A stretch of 18,715 bases of DNA from JAKEGK01 sp050116575 (GCA_050116575.1 JASFOJ010000087.1:1-18715); one strand, 5' to 3'; shown: positions 7,360 through 15,629, counted from the stretch's first letter. Translations and numbers: made by a program. Notes: generated by a model from the sequence alone, not told the origin.

Positions 7360-7950
7360 TCAGTCTTCAAACTTGGCTTTATAATCTGCCATGGACGCCG
7401 CGATAACTTTTTCAGCATGTTCATGACCATAGACCTTACCCAAGGATACTGGTTTCGCTTTGTATGTCTCAAAATAATGTACTAATTGATCGACTACGGA
7501 TTCCGGTAATTGTGATACATCGGTAACATCACCCCAAACGCCATCTCCTTTTAGTACGCCGATTATTTTGTCATCAGCTTCGCCATCGTCCAGCATGGGT
7601 ATACCGCCCACAATGCGAGCCGTCAATAACACTTGACACTGACTGATAGAATGAGAGGATACCACACAAATGTCTAATGGATCGTCGTCTCCGCTGCCTG
7701 CTCCTTCCATTAATTTGCATACTTCAGGTCCAGCCAGGGTTTTTGGAATAAATCCATAAATGGAAGGTGGACGCGACGACGATAACTGCGGACGATCCAC
7801 TTTCAAAAATCCCGAGTGCTTATCCACTTCGTATTTAATATGGTTAAACGGGGTGATTTCAACAAATACTGAAACCATTGATGGAGGATTTGGACCGGTG
7901 TCCAAACCATGCCAGGGATGAGGTTGCCATTTTAAATAATCTTTACTCAT
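7360..7950 (-). CDS. ppa: Inorganic pyrophosphatase, family I
   Basis: It hydrolyses pyrophosphate to two phosphates in the cytoplasm, pulling biosynthetic reactions forward. Family I signatures are RPPSIYGFIPKTL (60-72), the metal signature DDDPLDICVVS (88-98), the acidic cluster DDGEADDKIIGV (121-132) and GKVYGHEHAEKVI (171-183). The ATG at 7950 gives 196 residues and has GGAG at normal spacing; an in-frame TTG nine codons earlier has no ribosome site. The protein is about 20 residues longer than the E. coli enzyme (175), within the range of other family I members. It is monocistronic, with no clear terminator after it. Confidence 0.96.
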   Translation of the reverse strand: MSKDYLKWQPHPWHGLDTGPNPPSMVSVFVEITPFNHIKYEVDKHSGFLKVDRPQLSSSRPPSIYGFIPKTLAGPEVCKLMEGAGSGDDDPLDICVVSSHSISQCQVLLTARIVGGIPMLDDGEADDKIIGVLKGDGVWGDVTDVSQLPESVVDQLVHYFETYKAKPVSLGKVYGHEHAEKVIAASMADYKAKFED

Positions 7951-8132
7951 AACAGACTCCAGATTAATATAAGGCAATATTGTAAATCGTTCTGCGTAGC
8001 AGATAAAGGGCGCTACATACTATGCCGCGTTCGCTCATTGTCACGTTCTCCTAATCGGGGTCTACCCCAAATGGCACTTAGTTAAGCGTATGGTCTACAT
8101 AAAGCGCAACACGCAAATCGCATGAAACCATA

Positions 8133-8201
8133 GCGGAATGCGGGAAAAGCAACCGATAATGGGTTTTATCCCCGGATTCCGCTGCGCTACATCCGGGCTA
8201 C
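8133..8201. repeat. REP-like palindromic element
   Basis: GCGGAATGCGGG (8133-8144) pairs with CCCGGATTCCGC (8171-8182) at 11 of 12 positions. CCCGGAT (8171-8177) also pairs perfectly with ATCCGGG (8191-8197). The block reading GGATTCCGCTGCGCTACATC resembles repetitive extragenic palindromes seen in many proteobacteria; that resemblance is from memory. It lies in the gap between the EamA and ppa genes, both read on the minus strand. Confidence 0.6.
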
Positions 8202-8392
8202 ACGACATAGTCCCTTGTTTTTTATCGCCTGCGCCGGGCAAGGCCCCAATTCGCACGCCATTTATGCTTGTAAGACGCAAGACCCTATCGCCTTTTTAGA
8301 TATTTGCTATAAAATAAGTACTTCCTCAGTCAACGCCGGGCTTGTTCAACCAATGGATAAGGTCGCGGTGCGCTATCGCTCACGCTACCTAT

Positions 8393-8418
8393 CCTTTTTT
8401 GTTAGCAAGCAAAAAAGG
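8393..8418. repeat. 9-bp perfect inverted repeat
   Basis: CCTTTTTTG (8393-8401) and CAAAAAAGG (8410-8418) are exact complements around an 8-base loop. Together with the REP-like element and GGGGTCTACCCC (8057-8068) it makes the 7951-8496 gap unusually rich in palindromes. I see no gene in that gap. Confidence 0.55.
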
Positions 8419-8434
8419 TTCTGGACTATTATTT

Positions 8435-8452
8435 CCCGTTAAACTGGGAAAG
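8435..8452. repeat. 18-bp dispersed repeat, copy 2
   Basis: Identical to copy 1 (7307-7324). Here extra flanking bases make a hairpin, TTTCCC (8432-8437) with GGGAAA (8446-8451). It lies 44 bases past the EamA stop codon, almost the same distance as copy 1 from ppa. Confidence 0.7.
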
Positions 8453-8496
8453 CTTTATTCTGATAACATTAGCTCGCCTAATTCTCCGGCGATAGC

Positions 8497-9423
8497 TTAC
8501 CTGGGAGGCAAGGTTTCGATACGCTGGCGACGCAACCCCGACCGATAAACAAGCATCACTCCCACACCGGCTACAGCTAGACCCACTATATCACTAAGAA
8601 TAATTTGATCACCAAAAGCCGCCCAGGCCATCAGCATGGTCACCGGCGGGCTGAGATAAAACAGGCTAGCCACGCGGGTCGCATCGTGACGAACCAAGAG
8701 CCGCCACATACTCCAATAGGCGCCAAGCGAAACCACCAGCACCAACCAGCTCATGGTAGCGATGAACGGCAGGGTCCATTCGGTGGCGAAAGCCTCCACC
8801 CACCAGGCCGGCAGCAGCAACGCCAGCGCCGTGGCCGCACTTTGATAAAACAGGACCGTATCATCGGCCAGACGCATCGTTACTCCTTGCTGTTCGCGAC
8901 GTCGCTGCAGCAAGCTTGCCACCGTAATGGCAACGACAGAGCCGAAAGGTATCAGGTACCCGCTCAAGGAGACCGTCGTATCGAAAGAGAGGCGGGCTCC
9001 CACCGCGACCACCACGCCACAGAATCCCAGAACCAATCCCAACCATTGCCAGGCATTGGTACGTTCGCCGAGCACCGCTCCTGACAGGGTGCCGGTCAGA
9101 AGCGGTTGCAGTGCCGTAACCAGGGCTACGATGCCTGCCGGTACTCCCATATCCAACGAGATCAGTGCACAACTGAGCCAGACACCATGGGCGAGCACGC
9201 CTACTAATGCAGTATGTCCAACCGCCTGGCGCCCTGGCCAGGTTAGCCGGCCGCGCAGGCCAAGCCAGAGACCCATTACAGCGGTGAGCGCCGCATAGCG
9301 CCAGAATAAGAGTGTCCATGGTCCTGCATAGGGCAAACCGTATTCGGCCCCGATGAAGCCGGAATTCCACAATAGAACAAAAAGTAACTCAAGCCCTAGT
9401 AACCCGCCAATAAGTTGTTTCAT
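8497..9423 (-). CDS. EamA-family (drug/metabolite transporter superfamily) permease
   Basis: The 308 residues have about ten membrane segments in two tandem EamA repeats, a typical length. The N-terminus shows the family pattern LLWNSGFIGAEYGLPYAGPWTLLFWRYA, and the loop VTALQPLLTGTLSGAVLGERTN between helices is also characteristic; the second repeat has YLSPPVTMLMAWAAFGDQI. Such proteins export amino acids, drugs or metabolites across the inner membrane; the substrate cannot be predicted. AAGGGA about 6 bases before the ATG supports the start. The gene is clearly GC-richer than the DNA on both sides, which may mean separate ancestry. A weak hairpin (8471-8496) abuts the stop. Confidence 0.93.
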   Translation of the reverse strand: MKQLIGGLLGLELLFVLLWNSGFIGAEYGLPYAGPWTLLFWRYAALTAVMGLWLGLRGRLTWPGRQAVGHTALVGVLAHGVWLSCALISLDMGVPAGIVALVTALQPLLTGTLSGAVLGERTNAWQWLGLVLGFCGVVVAVGARLSFDTTVSLSGYLIPFGSVVAITVASLLQRRREQQGVTMRLADDTVLFYQSAATALALLLPAWWVEAFATEWTLPFIATMSWLVLVVSLGAYWSMWRLLVRHDATRVASLFYLSPPVTMLMAWAAFGDQIILSDIVGLAVAGVGVMLVYRSGLRRQRIETLPPR

Positions 9424-9809
9424 AAGTGTCCCTTAAGGCAAAGGTTAACAAAGGTATTGTGATTTTTCATTACTATATGTTACTAGAATTAACCCATTCT
9501 TTTTATAATAAAGTAGCCAGACTCGATATTCGCCATTTATCCCATAGCAGACTTTCCGGACAATAAAGACCGTAAACAAAATGAGTAAAAACCAACAGAT
9601 ATTTTACTGCGTATTAAAACTTAGATTATACATCCCGCATCTTAATAATTCTTAGAAGAGCTACTGTTATTCCGCCTCCTTCTTAGGCAGAAATGGATTT
9701 CTAGTCCAAAAGATTAACAAATAAGAAAGGGAATTATTTTGCGAGTTTTAAACGTTAGGTTACCAAATACCAGTTAACCATGAGATGATGCATGTTGTTT
9801 AACGAGGTA

Positions 9810-9824
9810 CCCGTTAAACTGGGG
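9810..9824. repeat. Dispersed repeat, copy 3 (variant)
   Basis: CCCGTTAAACTGGGG followed by AGG; 16 of 18 positions match copies 1 and 2. Unlike those it is not next to a gene end. Confidence 0.5.
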
Positions 9825-9982
9825 AGGTAATAGTCGTATCATTACATTGTGAAATACCAAAAATATTTAGCGCGCATTGAAACTTTAACGCGGAATATTT
9901 TGGACTAAAACGAAATGATTAAAAAAGGCTTCGCTACAATTCCCCTACACTGTCATCGCAATCGTCCACCAGCCGCTATTTT

Positions 9983-10022
9983 AGTGGTTTCTGGCTTATA
10001 GGATTGAACCTATACAACCACT
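9983..10022. repeat. Nested 40-base hairpin
   Basis: AGTGGTT (9983-9989) pairs with AACCACT (10016-10022), and inside it TATAGG (9997-10002) pairs with CCTATA (10009-10014) around ATTGAA. On the minus strand the inner part resembles a tRNA T-arm, but the loop is one base short and no other tRNA arm is present. Confidence 0.4.
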
Positions 10023-10132
10023 GGTAAATATTCTAATTCGGGCAACTAAATTGAAACTAATTTGCATGAAAAGCCCGTTTCATAGATCAAATGAAGAGCT
10101 TTAGTCTCCAGGTTGAGTTGAAAAAATTAGCG

Positions 10133-10188
10133 CTTCTTATAATGCCGTATTTTTAGCAGTAAAATGTAGAATTTAAGGTGAGATAACA
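10133..10188 (+). repeat. About 50-bp direct repeat, copy 1
   Basis: Shares the core TTTTTAGCAGTAAAATGTAG with copy 2 at 12293-12342, plus flanking matches (CTTCTTA, ATGCC, then TTTAAG). The two copies have the same orientation and bracket the YiiX-like gene. Confidence 0.65.
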
Positions 10189-10392
10189 CCAGCTTTCAAC
10201 CTATTTTCTTTAAATATCATAAAGTTACTCTGACTCGGCGATCAGCGGGAATGAGCGGGAAATAGTTCAGGCGTTTAATCTCATTGCCGATAGTATGTAC
10301 CAAGCTGTGAGACTAAGCGGCGCGCTGTATACTGTATTTCGCTGATGCTGGAGTTATAGTTATACAGCGTTTGACGTCACTACAAATGGTGA

Positions 10393-10422
10393 TTGACATC
10401 GTGTCATAATGCTTTACATAAT
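10393..10422 (+). promoter_or_regulatory. Sigma70 promoter of the YiiX-like gene
   Basis: TTGACA (10393-10398), 18 bases, then CATAAT (10417-10422): a perfect -35 box and a good -10 box, with transcription expected near 10430. The leader to the ATG at 10455 would be about 25 bases. Confidence 0.65.
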
Positions 10423-10454
10423 TATTAATTGTTTAAAGAGGAAAACCAATAACG

Positions 10455-11984
10455 ATGTTGCAAAAACACAATAAAATGCGCTGTTGCCATCTTCTTACAT
10501 TACTAGTTATTTTACTGCTCATCCCTGCAATAGCCAATGCACGGGATGCCCACGATACCAGTGATCCGTGCTGGATTCATACCGAATCACGTCATTTCGC
10601 CAGTGACAAATCCGTCAATGCCCAGCTTGATGATGAGATTAGCCGGTTTCAATTGCTTGTGGAGCAGGCCCTGACTTACCGTGCCGAAACCATTAAAACC
10701 GCCAACAACTTAAAACACAAAATCGAAAACCAACAGCCTCTGTCTGGTGCCGATCTGGACTATATGAATCAAGGCATGCTAGCGCATTTGACACTTCGCA
10801 AACAACTGTTTGACGTGGCTTTCGCGCATGAATGCTGGATCAGCGCCTCCCCGAAAGAATTAGCCCATTGGCACATCGATAAACGCGCTCAACTCAAGGG
10901 TGTGATGGTATCACTGGCCGCTGCCTTGACCCTCTACGATAATTATCTGCTGGCCATTTCCATTTATGAGCAGGATACCAAACTACGTCGCTTACTGGAT
11001 GAAAGCGACACAGGCTATCACATCAAGCCGGACCAGCTACTCAAAGTTACCGAATCCTATAATTCCATCACCAACCGGGCGCGTGTACGAACAGCCATGC
11101 GCTGGTACGAGGCGCGTGTTAACAAATATAAGTTCACCAATACCGATGATTCATTTGCATACTATTTACAGATTCTCATCAATCAAAGCCCTTCCTACGA
11201 TATGACACGGCAGTACTCGCCTCTGTATGTCTTGAGCAAACATATCGAATTATTTACCAATGTCACCACAGACGTGCTCAGTGACCTTGCACAGGAAGGC
11301 ACGAACTTGTTCAGTGCCGTGTTTGGCAACACGATCGGCCTGGTGGCGACGCGCAAGGGCAAGCTCTATGAAAAGCCGCAGGTGAAAATGAGACTAGTGC
11401 GACAACTGCGCGCTGGCGATATTCTGTTGGAAAAGACCCCTTTTCGTTTAACGGATACTTTAATCCCGGGTCACTGGGGTCACGCCGCTATCTGGGTCGG
11501 TACCGAGGCTGAATTGCGTCATTTGGGTATTTGGGACCATCCGGTATTGCGACCCTATCAAGAAAGCATCCGCCGCGGTGAACGTGTCGTAGAAGCGCTG
11601 CGCTCCGGCGTGCAATTGAGTAGCCTGGGCCATTTTCTCAATGTCGATGACGTCGCTGTGTTGCGCGATGAAACGCTCACTGACGAAGAACGGGTAGCGC
11701 ATATTATCCTCGCCTTGCGTCAGGTCGGTAAGGCCTATGACTTCAATTTTGACGTAGAAACCACAGATCGCATCGTGTGTTCAGAACTGGTGTATTTGGT
11801 GTTTACCGACATCACCTGGCCGACCGGGAAGACGCTGGGGCGCTACACCATCAGCCCTGATAACGTCGCGCAAAAAGCGCTGAATGGTGGACCATTAAAA
11901 TTAATCAGCTTCTATCACGATGGGCAGGCTATTGAAAAACAGCCGCTGATGAGGTTAGCCACATTATTGAACGATAAGGAATAA
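10455..11984 (+). CDS. Secreted protein with C-terminal YiiX-like permuted NlpC/P60 cysteine-hydrolase domain
   Basis: A Sec signal peptide (1-29; basic start, hydrophobic LLTLLVILLLIPA, cleavage after ANA) sends this 509-residue protein to the periplasm. Residues about 30-300 are mostly helical and match no family I recognise. Residues 319-470 look like the YiiX/YebB group of permuted papain-like enzymes: GDILLE (321-326), GHWGHAAIWVG (339-349) with candidate catalytic His343, and RIVCSELVYLVF (439-450) with candidate nucleophile Cys442. Members of this fold hydrolyse or acylate peptide, amide or lipid bonds; the target is unknown. AGAGGA (10437-10442) is 12 bases before the ATG, a little long. 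YiiX itself is only about 200 residues, so the N-terminal domain is extra. The gene is isolated between two direct repeats. Confidence 0.82.
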   Translation: MLQKHNKMRCCHLLTLLVILLLIPAIANARDAHDTSDPCWIHTESRHFASDKSVNAQLDDEISRFQLLVEQALTYRAETIKTANNLKHKIENQQPLSGADLDYMNQGMLAHLTLRKQLFDVAFAHECWISASPKELAHWHIDKRAQLKGVMVSLAAALTLYDNYLLAISIYEQDTKLRRLLDESDTGYHIKPDQLLKVTESYNSITNRARVRTAMRWYEARVNKYKFTNTDDSFAYYLQILINQSPSYDMTRQYSPLYVLSKHIELFTNVTTDVLSDLAQEGTNLFSAVFGNTIGLVATRKGKLYEKPQVKMRLVRQLRAGDILLEKTPFRLTDTLIPGHWGHAAIWVGTEAELRHLGIWDHPVLRPYQESIRRGERVVEALRSGVQLSSLGHFLNVDDVAVLRDETLTDEERVAHIILALRQVGKAYDFNFDVETTDRIVCSELVYLVFTDITWPTGKTLGRYTISPDNVAQKALNGGPLKLISFYHDGQAIEKQPLMRLATLLNDKE

Positions 11985-11990
11985 GGTTAC

Positions 11991-12152
11991 ATGCGCGCGA
12001 GCATAGAAACGGCCAGGGCTTTTATTCAAGCACCAAACTTAATCGGAACATTTGATACACAACCAACAATGATAGTAAATAAAAATACTAAGGATAACCA
12101 ATATAGGAGTGATTTCAATCTGGCACCTTTTTCTATGACTGATGGGTTATAG
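11991..12152 (+). CDS. Possible small ORF (53 residues) after the YiiX-like gene
   Basis: The ATG at 11991 is 6 bases after the upstream stop codon, with AAGG just before it, so translation by re-initiation is possible. The peptide is polar (MRASIETARAFIQAPNLIG at its start), has no membrane segment and matches nothing I know. Its AT-rich second half looks like intergenic DNA. Chance is a serious alternative. Confidence 0.25.
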   Translation: MRASIETARAFIQAPNLIGTFDTQPTMIVNKNTKDNQYRSDFNLAPFSMTDGL

Positions 12153-12292
12153 TAAGAAAACAAGTCTAGAATAGTATAGCTATTGTATACTACCCTCTTT
12201 CATCAAAGCATCTGATTTTCGCTACTATATATTACTAAGATATTGCTAATCGTGAACCGTTTCCCTACTGGTTTATTTGGAATAAAATAGAT

Positions 12293-12342
12293 CTTCTTAA
12301 ATGCCATTTTTAGCAGTAAAATGTAGAGTTTAAGCCGAAATA
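12293..12342 (+). repeat. About 50-bp direct repeat, copy 2
   Basis: Partner of 10133-10188, same orientation, about 2.16 kb away. The rest of 12153-12465 shows no gene, only a 7-bp inverted repeat (TAGTATA 12172-12178 with TATACTA 12186-12192) and AT-rich DNA. Confidence 0.65.
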
Positions 12343-12465
12343 GCAGTCTCTTTTAATATTTTTTTTTAAGACTTCATCAATTTACCTGGGTCCCCCGATG
12401 CGCGCTTGACATATATTGCCTATTGACAAAGAACTGGCTTAGAGGTGCCCCTTTTAATTGATCTT

Positions 12466-13368
12466 CTAGCTTGTCAGCCGCGCCGCCTCATGAAGTACCA
12501 GTTCTCTAAATGCCTGCGCAGCGGAACTCGGGCGCTTTCCTTGACGCTGCACCAGGTACCATTGTCGCTTCAACGGGAATCCCTGCACATCCAGCACGCA
12601 CAATTGGCCTGATGCCAGTTCCGCCTGGACAGTATGCAGTGACACCACACCGAGACCCAACCCGGCTTCCACCGCCTGTTTGATCGCCTCGTTCTTGTTC
12701 ATCTCCATGGCCGCTTTATAGGCATAGTCATGTTCCGCGAGAAAATTTTCCAGCGCGCCACGTGTGCCGGATCCTGATTCGCGCCCGATCAAAGGTTGTT
12801 CCATCAGTTGCGCCAGCGGGATGTTCTTCGCGTTCGCCAGCGGATGATTGGTAGCAGCGATGACCACCAACGGGTTTTCAAGGAAAGGCTGGGCGGCGAG
12901 GTCGTAGCCTTCCGGTGGTTTGCCCATCAGCGCGAGATCGATGGTGTTCTCGGTCAGGTGACTTAGCAGATTTTCACGGTTGACGACGTTCAGACTGATG
13001 TGCACGTCCGGATGCTGGTCGCGAAAAAGCGCCATCATTCGCGCCGCGAACACACTGGCCGTACTCGCTGCCGAGACCGTTAACGTTCCACCCTCAAGGC
13101 CCTGCTTTTCCGCCAGGGTCTGCTCCAGGTTGGCCAGCTCCCGGGCAATATTGCGGCCGGCCTGCAGTGTATCCCGTCCCGCCTCGGTGAGGTGAATTTG
13201 CTTTCCCATGTGCTCGAATAGCGGTAGGCCCAGGATACCTTCTAACTGTTTGATTTGCATTGAAACGGCGGGCTGGGACAGATGAAGCTCGGCGCTGGCG
13301 GCGGAAAAGCTGCCACACCGGGCCACGGCGTCGAGAATCTCCAGTTGGCGTAGTGTCAGTCTAAGCAT
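12466..13368 (-). CDS. cbbR: LysR-type regulator of CO2-fixation genes (CbbR)
   Basis: A 300-residue LysR protein with an N-terminal winged helix-turn-helix (LTLRQLEILDAVARCGSFSAASAELHLSQPAVSMQIKQLE, residues 4-43, read in parts) and a periplasmic-binding-like effector domain (about 90-295; ESGSGTRGALENFL is a typical CbbR segment). CbbR activates Calvin-cycle genes in response to metabolites such as RuBP or NADPH. It is divergent from cbbM with 126 bases between the starts, the classic arrangement for direct control and autoregulation. No strong Shine-Dalgarno precedes the ATG at 13368, but this start gives the normal N-terminus. The name rests on sequence character plus the divergent RuBisCO gene. 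Confidence 0.9.
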   Translation of the reverse strand: MLRLTLRQLEILDAVARCGSFSAASAELHLSQPAVSMQIKQLEGILGLPLFEHMGKQIHLTEAGRDTLQAGRNIARELANLEQTLAEKQGLEGGTLTVSAASTASVFAARMMALFRDQHPDVHISLNVVNRENLLSHLTENTIDLALMGKPPEGYDLAAQPFLENPLVVIAATNHPLANAKNIPLAQLMEQPLIGRESGSGTRGALENFLAEHDYAYKAAMEMNKNEAIKQAVEAGLGLGVVSLHTVQAELASGQLCVLDVQGFPLKRQWYLVQRQGKRPSSAAQAFRELVLHEAARLTS

Positions 13369-13409
13369 AAGTAAATCTTTGATTAATTCTTAATATATCT
13401 GAATATACC

Positions 13410-13424
13410 TTATAAACCTTATAA
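13410..13424. promoter_or_regulatory. Candidate CbbR operator in the cbbR-cbbM intergenic region
   Basis: TTATAA-ACC-TTATAA is a perfect inverted repeat in the 126-base divergent region, and a looser TATAT-CTGA-ATATA dyad lies just to its left (about 13393-13408). LysR regulators bind AT-rich T-N11-A dyads, and CbbR sites often come in tandem, so these are good candidates. They lie about 70-100 bases before cbbM and 40 before cbbR. Confidence 0.5.
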
Positions 13425-13494
13425 GTTACAGTGTCTTTCGATTTCAATAACTCAAACTACTGAATTATTTTTTACTATCTATTCGGAGGATCTT

Positions 13495-14883
13495 ATGGCT
13501 CATGATCAATCCAGCCGCTACGCAAACCTTGACCTGACAGAAAAGGACTTGATTGCCGGTGGCAAACACATACTGGTAGCTTACAAGATGAAGCCCAAGG
13601 CGGGTTACGACTACCTCTCCACCGCCGCTCATTTCGCCGCGGAGTCGTCGACCGGCACCAACGTCGAAGTCAGCACCACCGACGATTTCACCAAGGGCGT
13701 GGACGCGCTGGTATACCATATCGATCCCGCCAACGAAGACATGCGCATAGCCTATCCGCTGGAACTCTTTGACCGTAACATGACCGACGGCCGTTTCATG
13801 ATGGTCTCATTCCTGACCCTGACCATTGGTAACAACCAGGGCATGGGCGACGTGGAGTACGGCAAGATGATCGACTTCTACGTACCGGAGCGCGCCATCC
13901 AGATGTTCGATGGGCCGGCCAGGGACATTTCCGACCTTTGGCGCATCCTCGGTCGCCCGGTCAAGGATGGTGGTTACATTTCCGGCACCATTATCAAGCC
14001 GAAGCTCGGCCTGCGTCCGGAACCGTTTGCCCAGGCTGCTTATGAATTCTGGCTGGGCGGTGATTTCATCAAGAACGACGAACCGCAAGGTAACCAGGTG
14101 TTCTCACCACTGAAGAAAACCCTGCCGCTGGTATACGATGCAATGAAGCGCGCGCAGGATGAAACCGGTGAAGCCAAACTATTCTCTATGAACATCACCG
14201 CCGATGATCATTTCGAAATGTGTGCCCGTGCTGATTTCGCGCTGGAGACCTTTGGTCCCGATGCGGACAAGCTGGCCTTCCTGGTAGACGGCTACGTTGG
14301 CGGCCCAGGCATGGTTACCACTGCACGACGTCAATATCCGGGTCAATATCTGCATTACCATCGTGCCGGTCACGGTGCCATTACATCCCCGAGTTCCAAG
14401 CGCGGTTATACCGCCTTTGTCCTGGCCAAGATGTCACGCCTGCAGGGTGCTTCCGGTATCCACGTTGGCACCATGGGCTATGGCAAAATGGAAGGCGAAG
14501 CTGACGACAAGGTGATCGCCTACATGATCGAGCGCGACGAGTGCCAGGGCCCCATCTATCACCAGAATTGGTATGGCATGAAACCGACCACGCCGATCAT
14601 CTCCGGCGGCATGAACGCACTGCGTCTGCCCGGCTTCTTCGAGAACCTGGGCCACGGCAACGTTATCAACACCGCGGGCGGTGGCTCCTATGGCCATATC
14701 GATTCACCGGCGGACGGTGCCAGGTCGCTTCGCCAGGCTTACGAGTGCTGGAAGGCAGGTGCCGACCCGATCGAGTTTGCAAAGGAACACCGTGAATTTG
14801 CACGTGCCTTCGAATCGTTCCCGGGCGATGCCGACACCCTGTTCCCCGGCTGGCGCGAAAAATTGGGTGTAAAGGCCGCTTAA
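13495..14883 (+). CDS. cbbM: Ribulose-1,5-bisphosphate carboxylase/oxygenase, form II large subunit
   Basis: It fixes CO2 onto ribulose bisphosphate in the Calvin cycle; form II enzymes are built of large subunits only and need no cbbS. At 462 residues it is close to the Rhodospirillum rubrum enzyme (466). Active-site blocks are intact: GTIIKPKLGLRP (Lys168), GGDFIKNDEPQGNQ (carbamylated Lys193, metal ligands Asp195 and Glu196) and loop 6 GTMGYGKMEG (Lys331), each two residues offset from the R. rubrum numbering. GGAGG lies 5 bases before the ATG, a very strong ribosome site. It has good codon composition and its own terminator. No activase (cbbQ/cbbO) or phosphoribulokinase gene follows, so the rest of the cycle must lie elsewhere. 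Confidence 0.98.
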   Translation: MAHDQSSRYANLDLTEKDLIAGGKHILVAYKMKPKAGYDYLSTAAHFAAESSTGTNVEVSTTDDFTKGVDALVYHIDPANEDMRIAYPLELFDRNMTDGRFMMVSFLTLTIGNNQGMGDVEYGKMIDFYVPERAIQMFDGPARDISDLWRILGRPVKDGGYISGTIIKPKLGLRPEPFAQAAYEFWLGGDFIKNDEPQGNQVFSPLKKTLPLVYDAMKRAQDETGEAKLFSMNITADDHFEMCARADFALETFGPDADKLAFLVDGYVGGPGMVTTARRQYPGQYLHYHRAGHGAITSPSSKRGYTAFVLAKMSRLQGASGIHVGTMGYGKMEGEADDKVIAYMIERDECQGPIYHQNWYGMKPTTPIISGGMNALRLPGFFENLGHGNVINTAGGGSYGHIDSPADGARSLRQAYECWKAGADPIEFAKEHREFARAFESFPGDADTLFPGWREKLGVKAA

Positions 14884-14908
14884 TCACCTGCACCTGAAAT
14901 AAAGGCGG

Positions 14909-14955
14909 CGGCGATCGGAATCCATGTTTGTTCCCGGTTGTCGCCGTTATTTTAT
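14909..14955 (+). terminator. Terminator of cbbM
   Basis: CGGCGA (14909-14914) pairs with TCGCCG (14941-14946), GGAA with TTCC inside, followed by TTATTTTAT. It starts 25 bases after the cbbM stop. The stem has an interior loop, so it is imperfect but well placed. Confidence 0.65.
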
Positions 14956-15629
14956 CTTGATATCAAGATCCGACCATTTTAATTTTCTTTAATTTTGTGG
15001 GGAGCCGTCAGGCTCTGACTTCTTTTACTTCGGCAGACCACCATCACGTATATCCCATCAATCAAGTCTGACGCCATCGATTCTATTCTTTAAACTGGTA
15101 CTTCGCGTTACAACGAGGTTTGCCACCAACAATGCCGCTACAAATATGAATAATAACAATCCGATAATGTTAATATAAGGTGAATTCAGGTAGCATCTCT
15201 TACAAGAATTTCCGTTGACTGTGGTGCACGCATAACGCCTGCCATCATTTGGATGGCTGCCGCAAGCGTAGCGCCGCGGTAGCCGACCAAATAGATGGCC
15301 CGGTTATATTTTGTTTGCAATTTTACACTCTGTACCTCATGGAAAATGTTTTAAATAGCCTTCCAGAGATTGAGCCACTAATTTTTTTGGCTCTTTATTT
15401 GGCGCTTTTTCTTCAATCAGCAAAAACGTCATAAGGAGTCTGTACTTTTTCTGTCTGGCCTGGCTTTAATAATATAAGTACGGACTCACTCCCTTTACTA
15501 ATTACTCAATTACTCAAGCGTAACTCCGCTCCACTGTGACCCCATTCCACCATCCACGGTTAACGAATTCAGGTTGTAAGTGCACCACTCAACGATCCAA
15601 AAAAGACTTCGCTGGGACTCCAGCGCCCC
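14956..15629. other. Non-coding or decayed region after cbbM
   Basis: No credible gene. A 31-residue hydrophobic frame (15339-15434, MENVLNSLPEIEPLIFLALYL at its start) lacks a ribosome site. It could be a chance ORF or the tail of a lost membrane or PEP-CTERM-like protein. Confidence 0.4.

Larger units (their letters stand above)
9424..10392. other. Long AT-rich non-coding region
   Basis: Nearly 1 kb without a credible gene on either strand. It contains a third copy of the dispersed repeat (9810), a nested hairpin (9983-10022) and one copy of a 50-bp repeat (10133-10188). AGTCCAAAA (9703-9711) and TTTTGGACT (9898-9906) are inverted relative to each other. It may be the remains of decayed genes or mobile DNA. 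Confidence 0.5.

Noticed and set aside
8605..9298. Long + strand frames inside the EamA gene
   Set aside because: GC-rich shadow frames antisense to a clear ten-helix transporter.
9983..10022. tRNA gene
   Set aside because: Only a T-arm-like stem is present, the loop is 6 bases instead of 7, and no D arm, anticodon arm or acceptor stem can be found.
15339..15434. 31-codon hydrophobic frame, PEP-CTERM-like tail
   Set aside because: No ribosome site, no basic cluster after the helix, and no upstream secreted protein in frame.
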